A DNA stretch of 64,000 bases from Heliocidaris erythrogramma (lineage: Eukaryota > Echinodermata > Echinoidea > Camarodonta > Echinometridae), in NCBI GenBank assembly GCA_025617745.1, contig CM046858.1, positions 31,138,534 through 31,202,533 on the forward strand, read 5' to 3'. A program made the position numbers and the translations under genes. Every line of letters begins with the position of its first letter. Position 1 is the stretch's first letter. This document shows, in pieces, positions 30,544-40,599 of this stretch. The notes beneath the pieces were generated by a model. That model did no database searches and had not been told where the DNA came from. It worked only from the letters and a program-made list of their open reading frames with translations.

Positions 30544-30833
30544 ATAATGAATGAACGTAATTGCAATGCAATTATTTATCAAATTATAAAGAGTTTGGTA
30601 TATTTAACATGACCTTATTTCACACCATTCTAAAAGGGAAAGTGAAACTGATTCTGATAACTAAAACCGTTTGATTGTAAATACACAGGAGAAGGGTCAA
30701 TGATCAATGAAATAAACCCCATTTTCAAATTGAAAAGCCCTCCGAATAATATCACAGATTGTACTCGATCCCTCTTGAAACGCCGAACATGCCCCGGTGC
30801 AAGCAGCTGAAAATACAATGGCGTCTTATTTTG
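30541..30833. mobile_element. Second, right-truncated copy of the 29388 MITE
   Basis: Matches 29388-29679 in the same orientation through AATACAATGGCGTCTTATTT, then departs (TTGTTTACAAG). It lacks the right inverted end. The copies differ at very few bases, so they separated recently. Confidence 0.85.
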
Positions 30834-31007
30834 TTTACAAGTGACTGATTCCTTTATTTTTTTAACGCTGCATTTTTCATCAAAATAATACCATACACGA
30901 AGTTAAGAGTGAGGCAACAGACTAACATTAAGACTGACGCTAGTCAAGTAAGAGAAATAAGTGAAGAGGAGATGACAAAATAGGCACTGAAAAATGTGTA
31001 AGATGTT

Positions 31008-31262
31008 ATGGGACATCGTCTGCTTAGACAGGACTGGTCCTTCGTGTGTCGTCACACATCTCAGCAGCGTTCAAGGAGCTCTTCAGCTGCTATATCGGGG
31101 GCTGTATTTTACCGTTTTATAATTGATAATAATCATTAATTCAAATGTTTCCAAGCGTTGAATTTGGATAACCTTGTATAATTTATGCCATCTATACAAT
31201 ATTAAGTATTAAGCCAATATTTATTTTGATGGAATTTTCTTGCAATGTGATCTTTAAATGAT
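31008..31262. mobile_element. Diverged half-copy of the 29759 foldback family
   Basis: GGGACATCGTCTGCTTAGACAGG resembles the left end of the 29759 element. GAATTTTCTTGCAATGTGATCTTTAA at 31232 is the reverse complement of the loop/right-arm junction at about 30305-30335. The right arm is missing. Confidence 0.5.
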
Positions 31263-32347
31263 GACAAATGTTGCCCCAAATTGCTTAGAGATTGTATCAC
31301 TCAATTTGTTTACCGGTATTAAAGTAGAGCCCAAAACCTTGGTTAGTAACATTACGGTTAGTCACGTTACAGTTTGTCCAGTACTACATATTTGAGATTT
31401 TTATACATTTTCAACAACTTATTATTGCCTACTTTCTTTTAAATTGGTGATACTAAATGCCCTACAAATTACATGTATCTAATTGAAAAATTCACAAAAT
31501 ATGCAGTATATTTCTGTCCATGACTAAAAAACTGTGTGAAGTTCCATCTGTCTAAATTTGAGTATGGTTCGGATTCTTCTATAAGGGGTAATATTAAATA
31601 AATTGTTTTTAGCGATTATGAAACCCATTTGTAAAAACAATTCCTGTATTTATTTAAACCCCCAAAATCGACCTGAATTTGAGAAAGAGCAAAAATAAAG
31701 TTTGGCCTGATGTCCACTTAATCATGGAATTGCCCATTGAAACAAAAAACAAACATAAGTAATCAAAATTTTCCCCTCAATTTCACAGACAAGCATGATG
31801 CTCTCTTCAGCTCTCTTCAGCTCGGAAACACAAACTGCGTTGTCTCAACAAAACTGTAAAAAACTGTTGTGATTAGAACAAATTACAATGTAACGCAAAC
31901 TATGAATCATCCATTATGGTGAAAGCGAATAACTAAATGAAATGAAATGAAAAGTAAGAACTGAAAGAAAAAGCTCACATTTTAAAGTTATAGCCTTGGG
32001 GAAACACATGAATGTTCGCAAATAGTTAACATCCCAGTAGCTGTGTTGTTAACATTAAATGTCACCTCCGAAACAATTGGGTCTTTCTAATCTTATACTG
32101 ATTACTCTCAAAATGACTAACACACATTAATGGCAGGTAATTTTCAAGCAATTTAGAAAGATAATCAAAATGTACATGTATCTTATTAATGTCAATAGTT
32201 TAAATGAATCTTGTGTAGAAAATTTACTCTGAACCAAATTCCTTGCAGCAGTATTGAAATATTTGTGTAGTGGCTATCAAGTATGATAAAGAATTCCTCA
32301 ACATACTAAAATCAATTGATACATTTGACCAAGTGCAAAAAAATAAT
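31263..32347. other. AT-rich stretch, no gene recognised
   Basis: No substantial open frame. Holds the first copy (32061-32075) of the GTCACCTCCGAAACA motif described separately. Confidence 0.5.
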
Positions 32348-34113
32348 ACAAACCTGTCTTAGCGGCCACCTGTCTATAGCGGCCACCTGCTTATAGCGGC
32401 CACAAAAAAATCCCCCGCAGGAAATTACTGTGTTGTAGACCCTGCATATAGCGGTCACCTGCCTAACGCGGCCAGCGGCCACCCAATATGTATCCCTCGG
32501 ACAATATCTGACCGCGTATAGCGGCCACTAATATCGAGTTGAGCTGTAGCTTCATGCACAAAAAAGTAGTTTTTGCCATAGGCGCGATGTGTTTACCGAG
32601 TCCTAGCTCAGTCACACTCTCACACAAACGTCGTGAATAGATTCTACAATGGCCATGAAGATCTAATAGTTTCACCACATTGCCGACTAATTAGAGATTA
32701 AAAGTCTTTTTAGTAAGAATTAAGCACTAGTATTGTTCGTTTACGTAATCTTCGCACCATCCAGCTGCAATCCCCTGCACTTTAGTTGTATTGTTCTCCT
32801 AAGCTATCGCGGTCGGCATGGCATTGCATTGATATTGATCGCCATTGCGCAATAGCACAGGCTCGTACACTTCAATATAATTTTTTTATTTTTAAAAGAT
32901 TTATAAAAAAAAGAATTTAAAGCGTTAAAACTTTTGAAAAAAATAATAAAGGAGTAATTTTTTTTAGAAAGTGAAAATAATAAAATACTACCCAAGTATT
33001 ATTTTTTTAAAGATCAATAATAACGATTTCATGTACGAGAGATTGTCCTGCTGAAAAACGGCGTGAAAACTCGACTCGGATCGTCCACCGGCGATCCAGG
33101 CCATTGTCGACGTTCGCACTTTCGACGAATGCAAGCGAGCACCTTCTATCGCCTGTTCTCAAAAACAGTTAAAACTTCTTTTAAACCATTCAAAAGGCAA
33201 ATATTTATTGAATGAAAATTGATTGCACGATTTTATTCAAAAGATAAACTTATTATTGTAATTTTTTGACAGGAAGCAAAAGCATGATTAGACATCGTTT
33301 TTAGACAAAAAAATTCAAGAACAGCAGTCTACCGCGGGTGGTACGTACGTGGTAATTTGAGGGAAAATTCATTTTACACAGATTGCTCGTATATCTATTG
33401 TTTTTCTCATTTATTGACAACAAAGCATATTATTTTAGCATTTATATATCATATGACATGTTATAGTCAACTCTGTTGATCTATAGCTTGTTTTCCTAAG
33501 TGATACATGTATATATGGATGCATGTACACTAACTTTGTTGCGTGTAAATCTTTTAAAAGATGTGCAAAAAAGTATGTGCAAAAAAATAAAAATGGCCGC
33601 CGACCTGTCTATAGCGGCCACCTGTCTATAGCAGCCACTTTTTCCGTTTCCCTTCGGTGGCCGCTATAGACAGGTTTGACTGTATCCTCAAATTAAACAA
33701 GATCTTTTGCTTTTGTTATTCATATATGAATATTTCAACACCATGTTAACAATTGAATGTCACCTCCGAAACAAAGCAATTCTTTCCTGGTGCTGTGGGA
33801 TGAAATGTACTGAGAGCAAAGAGCCATGATTAAAATGATCTTACACCCTCATCTCAATTTAAGTTAGAATGTGGAGTGGGCATGTTTCTTCAGATGACAA
33901 TATTTAGCTCATGTCCTTCACCCATACGATAGGCAAACTACTCATGCGAATTATCAAAGTGTCAAAAATACTGTTCTTGAATTGTAGTTATTAAAAACAT
34001 TGATAAAAATGAAGATGTTTTGTCTTATTGTCACTTATTTACAGAAGAAGTGAGTGTTAACATTGTTGTCACCTCCGAAACATCTGAATATGTTAACTGT
34101 CACCTCCGAAACA
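32061..34113 (+). promoter_or_regulatory. Four copies of a bipartite GTTAAC ... GTCACCTCCGAAACA motif
   Basis: The exact 15-mer GTCACCTCCGAAACA occurs at 32061-32075, 33759-33773, 34068-34082 and 34099-34113, always on the plus strand. Each is preceded by TGTTAAC within 0-12 bases. The sequence between and around the copies is otherwise unlike, so this is not a simple tandem repeat. Whether it is a binding site, a small-RNA target or a transposon footprint is unknown; the regulatory label is a guess. Confidence 0.45.
32348..33682. mobile_element. pogo/Tigger-like non-autonomous element, about 1.3 kb
   Basis: The right end, read inward, is CAGTCAAACCTGTCTATAGC followed by GGCCACC; the left end is ACAAACCTGTCTTAGCGGCC followed by further TATAGCGGCCACCTG units. 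A TA follows the right end. CAGTCAAACC ends with TA targets are usual for pogo/Tigger-type elements, which is the basis of the call; the left terminus has decayed. TATAGCGGCCACCTG units repeat within both ends. The interior is non-coding; a 71-codon minus-strand frame at 32463-32678 has no family. Confidence 0.6.
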
Positions 34114-34653
34114 TGCATGTGTTAAAAATTCTGAGTTCTTAAGAAATGATTGGAATTTCTTTTAACCTACATAGGAAGGTAACCCTTCTTGAAGAGTTCT
34201 TGTGGTAAGAGTTTGACCTGGCCTGTCCTCTGGGAAATAGTAAAAATCCTAAAAAATAACATGTCAATTTGGATTTTTACTGAAAATTAGTTAATCTCAT
34301 CACATTATTTTTAAATTCACTTGATATTCAACCCCAAATCATTTTGATTCATAAATTATATATTGTTATTCACCATAAAAACTTTGCATGAGAAAGTTTG
34401 ACAACAAAATTTTGTCAGCATGGTGCAATTCATGAAACTAAAATTTCGCTTGAATTTATTCAGGTGCCATGGTTTTCGTTAAATCACACCAATAACCCTT
34501 CATCTTTAAGGTCTGAAATGTTATTTTTTCAACAATTTGAACAATTTCAAACAGGAATCAAATGAAATAATGAAAAAATATCTTGTTTGAAATTTTGACC
34601 CTCCGAGTACAAAAGTTAAACCACTGATCGTAAAAACGGCCAGAATAGCTTGT
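33683..34653. other. AT-rich stretch, no gene recognised
   Basis: No open frame of note. Contains three of the four bipartite motifs. Confidence 0.5.
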
Positions 34654-34662
34654 GTGCGTAAC

Positions 34663-35356
34663 ATTCTGCGTACGTATCTAGGTAGACCGAAATTTTCTGT
34701 CTCCAGTACGTTAGCCTCTTATTTGGGTAGGGTCGGCTACTACTTGGAGACAGAAGCCGGCCTATCACTTTGCTGTGCAAAATTTGTCTATGGCGTTGTG
34801 CCGTTCTAGTCTCGTACAAGGCAAAATGATTATGAAGGAAAAAATACGATAAATTCATTACGAACTCGTGCACATTGATTTCAAAACGGTTATTTCTTTA
34901 ACATTAAATATGTTTGTTTAGTGTTAAAGAAATAACCATTTTGAAATCAATGTGCACGAGTTCGTAATGAATTTATCATATTTTTTCCTTCATAATCATT
35001 TTGCCTTGTACGAGACTAGAAGCTTGGGTAACGGTTTGAATACGGCTGCAGGATTTTCGAACGGAGAAGACCTTGGACCCTGAATTACATGAAAAAGGAG
35101 CATTAAATGGATCATTTGGTCAAATTGGTATGTTGAACAGATTAACTTATATGAATTAGAGCCTAGGCCTTATGATTATTTTTAAAAAAATACAGAGGAA
35201 AAATGATTTTTTACTACTGTTCCAGCAGGCACAACGCCATAGACAAATTTTGCACAGCAAAGTGACAGGACAGCTTCTGTCTCCAAGTAGTAGCCGACCC
35301 TACCCAAATAAGAGGCTAACGTACTGGAGACAGAAAATTTCGGTCTAGTATCTATG
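34663..35356. mobile_element. Foldback element with nested insertion, 9-bp flanking repeat
   Basis: GTGCGTAAC lies on both sides (34654-34662 and 35357-35365). The left arm (about 34680-34902) and right arm (34918-35020 plus 35230-35350) are complementary, with TAGACCGAAATTTTCTGTCTCC, GTAGGGTCGGCTACTACTTGG and AAATTCATTACGAACTCGTG among the shared words. The loop is only about 15 bp. A stretch of about 209 bases (35021-35229) interrupts the right arm and has no partner in the left. The frame at 34616-34873 is a by-product of the arm. Confidence 0.8.
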
Positions 35357-35365
35357 GTGCGTAAC

Positions 35366-36270
35366 CATGTAGAGCGGCCTCACTAGTGCGCAACATATTG
35401 AGGGCAGTCGTCATCCGTATGGAGGTGTGGGTAACAAGTACGAAAAATAAGGCTGTAAATGTAGGCCTAACTTTTAGGTCTAAGTTTTTATAACTTTCTA
35501 CATTTTGTATCTTAACGAACTTATAACGTAAAATCTAAAGAGTGATACTTAAGTATCAGTTTGCCCACAAAAACCTCCATTTCAAACAAAATTACATCTG
35601 TATCCCCAATACCCAGTTTACACACATGTATATGATCCTAAAGTAATGGTCAATGTGACCATTGCTTGCTGATGTGGGCACTACCAAGTACCAGATTGAT
35701 AAGCCAAGGAGCTCGTTCAGCCAACTATACTACTATGAGACATTCTCTTTGAGCGGTGCAAACATGTACGTAGCGGTACGCGAACAGCGTGTGCTGGCTT
35801 GCTTTCAGTTTCTCGCATTTCAAACAAAATTACATCTGTATCCCCAATACCCAGTATACACACATATGATCCTACCACGGTACGTACGACTAGTACGAGT
35901 ACGATCACGAGCACAACAGAAGGAATACGCCCACATGATCATGACGATACAAAACAATCTAAAAAGACAGTTCTCACGATTTCACACACATTCAATTTCA
36001 AGTACGGTACGTACCTTTTGAAGTTTTGTCTTCAACACCCACTTCAGGATTTTTTTCTTTTCAAATACTATAGGATAGATGACTTTCTATATTGGTCCTA
36101 CTCTCAATCATTTGCACCGATTCTGCTGTCTTTCCTGTTCATATTATATTAGGCCTACTATTTATTAGGCTGCTTTAGATTCGCGACGATAATGCATGCA
36201 CTGCATGCTGTACGTGACGCGCCAAGTTGCGTTGAGCGTTCTCTTCTTTCAACCGCGTCTATGTTGCAAA
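35366..36270. other. Unassigned stretch with a 60-bp direct repeat
   Basis: ATTTCAAACAAAATTACATCTGTATCCCC at 35580 recurs at 35817, each continuing through AATACCCAGT-TACACACAT and ATGATCCTA, so about 60 bases repeat 237 bases apart. The open frames 35662-36021 and 35799-36152 overlap in different frames and have no recognisable family. Confidence 0.5.
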
Positions 36271-36862
36271 GTATGGGGCGCTAAGTGTTCACCAAGTTAT
36301 CCTCTACAAACTTGCCTGATTTTGTGACAAAATTCACTCAAAACTCGTTTTTGTTACAAAATTATTGAACAGCAATTCATTTTGTAACAAAATTTTAAAA
36401 GGTAATTTTGTAACAAAAAAATATTCTGTTACAAAATTAACTTTACAGAATTTTCATTTTGTTACAAAAATTATTCTGTTACAAAATGAACATGTCCAAT
36501 TATATTTTGGATCGATTATTTTGTACTTTCTCATTTTGTAACGAAAATAATTTTGTTACAAAATTAACATGACCAAATTATTTTGTCCATTTCCATTTTG
36601 TAACAAAAATCATTCTGTTACAAAATGAACATAAAATTATTTTGTCCATTTTCATTCTGTCACAAAAATCTTTCTGTTACAAAATGAACATAACAAAATC
36701 ATTTTGTTCATTTTTATTTTGTAACAACAATCATTCTGTTACAAAATGAACATAACAAAATTATTTTGTCCATTTTCATTTTGTCACAAAAATCACTCTG
36801 TTACAAAATGAACATAACAAAATCATTTTGTTCATTGTTATTTTGTAACAAAAATAACAACA
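36271..36862. repeat. Hairpin minisatellite of TTTTGTAAC / GTTACAAAA units
   Basis: Begins TATGGGGCGCTAAGTGT, the same end as the MITE at 8691. It continues as units of about 60-62 bp, each with ATTTTGTAAC and GTTACAAAAT facing each other around a 10-14 base spacer, followed by GAACATAACAAAAT. At least seven units are visible from about 36380. No right inverted end is present: the BEL/Pao fragment begins where it should be. Confidence 0.8.
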
Positions 36863-36946
36863 TAGGTCTTCCAGATGCAAGTTTCCTACTCAAGTCTGCC
36901 CAACAACGAGCACAATCTACTGTAAGTGGCATAACTAGTAACACTA

Positions 36947-37721
36947 GTGAAGCAGATTGTAGCAGCCGCAAGGCACGCAGAGCTTAAAGTAAAAGCAGAA
37001 GTTCTTAAGAGGAAAAATGAACTAGAAACTGAAATACAACTCATACAGAGAAAAAAAGGAACAGTTGGAGTTAGAGTCAGAAATAGCAGCAACAAGTGCA
37101 CGACTAGCTGTCATTAATCAGGTTGAAGCTTCACAAGTTCAAGGACAAATGACAGCCACACAAGGACAGGTGAATGGATGCACACCTCCCCCTTCTGGAG
37201 CCCATGAGAAGACATTGGACCAGCAAGCGCAAGCCAGCGCTAACAGTAAGACACAACATGAGTCGCAGTCATTGTTTGACCTTTCTTCATACTTGACACA
37301 ACAAACAGAGGTAATAAAAACGCAGAATGACCTAACTAAGGTTCTTGTTGAGTGTCACCAGAGAGCATCATTACCTCAGAGAACTTTGATGCCATTTAAT
37401 GGAGACCCTTTGCAGTACAATGCATTTATCAGAGCATTTCATTATAGTGTTGAGGAAAAGACCACAAACCCTAGAGACAGATTGTGTTATCTGGAACAAT
37501 TTACCAGAGGAGAAGCCAATACAATGGTACGCAGCTGCATGTACAACACAGATCCAGAGTTCGCATATAAGCAGGCCAAGGAAGTTCTTCAGAAGACCTA
37601 TGGCAACAAATACAGAATCACAAATGCAATAATCAGGAGAGTAGCAGATTGGCAAGAGATGAAATCAGCTGATGCAGGAAAACTCAACAGCCTTTTTCTA
37701 TGCCTGACTGAGTTACTATAA
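36947..37721 (+). pseudogene. BEL/Pao gag, N-terminal half (coiled coil and DUF1759-like region)
   Basis: The block opens with a Lys/Glu-rich coiled coil (VKQIVAAARHAELKVKAEVL), shifts frame in a poly-A run near 37055, and continues as ELESEIAATSARLAVI. From about 37370 it carries LMPFNGDPLQYNAFIRAF, RLCYLEQFTRGEAN and FAYKQAKEVLQKTYGN, characteristic of the DUF1759 gag domain of BEL/Pao elements. A stop at 37722 ends it prematurely. In the family this protein forms the virus-like particle. No LTR is seen upstream; minisatellite DNA lies there instead. Confidence 0.88.
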
Positions 37722-37735
37722 ACACTGCTAAGGAT

Positions 37736-38053
37736 TTGCACCAGTGCCATGAAATAGATCACTCCAACAACATAAGAATGGTGGTTTCAAAGCTGCCATA
37801 CCTGAGAGAGAAATGGCGACACACTGCTGACTACATACAGAAAGAAAGGGGACAATGTATCCAGTTTGCTGATGTGGTTACATTCGTAGCCAAGGAAGCT
37901 CGTATCCTGTCTAACCCTGTGTATGTGACATCAAAGGGCAAAGATAAAAGATTAGATTCGACTCACGTCAGTACAGGCCAACACCCAAAGGTCAAGAATG
38001 AAAGACAATGTTTTTCTACAAATGTAACCGGAATTACTAGTCAAGAGAAGTGA
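37736..38053 (+). pseudogene. BEL/Pao gag, continuation of the DUF1759-like region
   Basis: HQCHEIDHSNNIRMVVSKLP, YLREKWRHTADYIQ and FVAKEARILSNPVY continue the previous block after a stop and short frame break. This is the C-terminal half of the BEL gag domain, ending in a Lys/Ser/Thr-rich linker. The stop at 38051 precedes the zinc-knuckle block, so at least two disablements separate the gag parts. Confidence 0.85.
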
Positions 38054-38127
38054 ACTAGCAAATGTTGTGTCCATTGCAAGATGTCATCGCACAATCTGGA
38101 GAAATTTAAGTGTCAAGCCATATGAGG

Positions 38128-38390
38128 AATGCATAGAGTTTTGCAAATCACACGGCCTATGATTCTCATGTCTTAAGAAATCATCTCACATGGCAAAGGA
38201 GTGCAAGAACAGGCTAAAGTGTACATTGTGCCAGTGGACTCATCCAGCAGTTCTCCACAAGCAGATCCAGAAAACCCCTAGGCCTACCTCACCTAACACC
38301 CCGGATCATGAGAATGAAACTTCAGTGCATGAGATCGTCTGTTACAGACAAAACAGTAGATCGTGTGAAACGCACATTATCAAGTTTTAG
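38128..38390 (+). pseudogene. BEL/Pao zinc-knuckle block
   Basis: CIEFCKSHGL is followed by an in-frame TGA at 38160-38162, then FSCLKKSSHMAKECKNRLKC and TLCQWTHPAVLHKQ, the paired Cys/His knuckles that precede the protease in BEL/Pao polyproteins. One Cys-x2-Cys-type position has decayed. The stop and flanking shifts show it is dead. Confidence 0.82.
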
Positions 38391-38447
38391 CAGTGGATCA
38401 AGCAGTCTCCCTGTTGTTATTCCTGTGGGGTCCGCTCAAAGGAGAGT

Positions 38448-39112
38448 GGGATTCAAACACAAACTTATGCCTTTTTGGACAGTGGGAGTAACGCAGTATT
38501 TTGCACACCGGCAGTGAAGGACAAGTTGAAGCTGAATGGAGAGAGCAATAACATTCAATTGCAAACCATGACCGATGACAAGGTAATAAAGTGTGAGGTA
38601 ATCAAGGATCTTGAGATTTTGGATTTGAATGAAAAGAACAGCCTCAACATTAAGGAAGTGTTTGTGCAAGACACAATTCCAGTCCAAAGAGAGGATATCT
38701 CAACACAATCAGAGTTGAAGGATTATTCATACCTCCATTCCATTCAGTTGCCAGAGACTGATGCAGGAGTGGGTCTGTTGATAGGCAACAACATTCCAAA
38801 GGCTTCAGAACCACTAGAAGTTATCAACAGTCAGCATGATGGCCCATTTGCTTGCAAGACATTGCTTGGGTGGGCAGTCTATGGCCTCAACAAACCCAGT
38901 CAGTCATCTAGAATATCAGCACATCATGTGTCTGTCAAGGAGGACAGTAGTCAACAGCTAGTAAATATGATTAACATGGACTTCAATGAGAGGGTCATTG
39001 ATGACAAACCAGAGAAGTCAAGACAGGATCAGCAGTTTTTAGAATCCGTGGAAAGATCCATCCAACATGTAGACGGGACATTTTGAGATTGGTCTCCGTC
39101 CCAAAGATGGCA
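38448..39112 (+). pseudogene. BEL/Pao aspartic protease (DUF1758-like) and linker to RT, truncated
   Basis: TQTYAFLDSGSNAVFC holds the catalytic DSGS at 38478. The domain continues with LPETDAGVGLLIGNNIPKAS and GPFACKTLLGWAVYGLN, typical of the DUF1758 protease region of BEL/Pao. It then enters the linker before RT (FLESVERSIQHVDG). A one-base shift near 39075 precedes EIGLRPKDGNMKMP at 39086-39130, and BEL similarity ends there. RT, RNase H and integrase are missing; a G-homopolymer and the satellite follow. Confidence 0.88.
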
Positions 39113-39130
39113 ATATGAAGATGCCCAGGC

Positions 39131-39166
39131 CCGTAACTAGGGGGGGGGGGGTTCAGGGGGTTCGAA
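39131..39166. repeat. G-homopolymer junction between BEL remnant and satellite
   Basis: GGCCCGTAACTA is followed by about twelve G and TTCAGGGGGTTCGAACG. This is the immediate left edge of the satellite and may be the end of the element from which the satellite monomer arose. Confidence 0.5.
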
Positions 39167-40599
39167 CGTAACAGGTAAAATGCGTTATACCGTGTTATAC
39201 TGAGAAATATGAAATATGAAATTTTGGAGGAAAAAAGCTGCGGGTCCGGGGGTCATCATTCTTTTCGAAAAGCACAGATGTGTTAAATCTAGCCAATTCG
39301 GCATCAGTTCATGATTTTAGATTCAGTGGCATAGGAATAGCCTACCTCAGCGATGAAATATGTCATATGAATTATAACGCGTTATAACTTGGTGTAACAC
39401 GTACAACGCGTATACTGTGTTATACTGAGAAATACCCAGTCATATGCGTTTTACGTGATTTACCTCGCTATACCGCGTTATACTGCGTTATGCGACTTTA
39501 TAACGCGTTGTTCACGGTTATAACACAGATATGTATATCATCTGTGTTATAACTGTGAACAACGCGATATGAAAGCGGTATAACTCGGTGTAACACGTAA
39601 AACGCGTTATACCGTGTTATACTGAGAAATATGATATAGGCCTATGAATTTGACATTTTTGGGGGGAAAATGCTGCAGGTCCGGGGGGGTCATCATTCTT
39701 TGCGAAAATCACAGATGTGTTAAATCTAGCCAATTCGGCATCAGTTCATGTTTTTAGATGGAGTGGAATGATAATAGCCGCATCCAGTGATAAAATATGC
39801 CATATGAATTTGACAATTTTTAAAGAAAATAGCTGCAGGTCCGGGGGTCATCATTTTTGGCGAAAACGCCAAATGTCTTAAATCTATCCAAATTGGTGTG
39901 AGTGCTTGTTGTTCAATGGAGTGGAATAGGAATAGCCTCATTCAGTGATAAAATATGAAATATGAATTTTAAATTTTTTGAGAAAAAATCGGCAGGTCCG
40001 TGGTCATCATTTCTTGCAAAAAGTGCAGATGTGTTAAATCTGACCAAATCTGCCAGAGTTCATCATTTTAGATTCAGTGGCATAGGAATGGCCTACTTCA
40101 GCGTATACCGTGTTATACTGAGAAATACCCCGTCATATGCGTTTTACGTGATTTACCTCGCTATACCGCGTTATATACCGCGTTATGCGACTTATACCGG
40201 GATATAACAATTTATACTTGTCATACCGAGTTTTACGTGCTTTACTGCGGTATACCAAGTTATACCGCGTCATACCACTTAATACGTGGTTTACAGAGAT
40301 ATCTCTGTACAACGCGTTATACCTTGTTTTACGTGTCATACCGTGTTATTCCGCAATATACGTGAACAACGCTGTGTAAACGCGGTATAGGTCAGTATGA
40401 AAGTTAAAACGCGTTATATACGTGTTAGACCGACAAATAGCCTGTCATTCCCGTTATACCGCATTTTATGGTATAACGCGTTCTTCACGGTTCTAACACA
40501 AGATAATATATATATCATCTGTGTTATAACTGTGAACAACGCGATATTAACGAGGTATAACTCGGTGTAACACGTACAACGCGTTATACCGTGTTATAC

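Noticed and set aside
29475-30818. Duplicated 62-codon minus-strand frame as a gene pair
   Set aside because: The two copies are the interior of a duplicated MITE; identity is at DNA level throughout.
32061-34113. GTCACCTCCGAAACA copies as a tandem satellite
   Set aside because: Spacing is 1698, 309 and 31 bases and the intervening DNA differs, so tandem duplication does not explain them; kept as a finding instead.
35662-36152. Two overlapping frames of about 118 codons
   Set aside because: They overlap in different frames, include part of a 60-bp direct repeat and show no family features.
36290-36862. Possible CRISPR array because of short palindromic repeats at regular spacing
   Set aside because: The spacers are themselves repetitive and the whole is a hairpin minisatellite related to a MITE.
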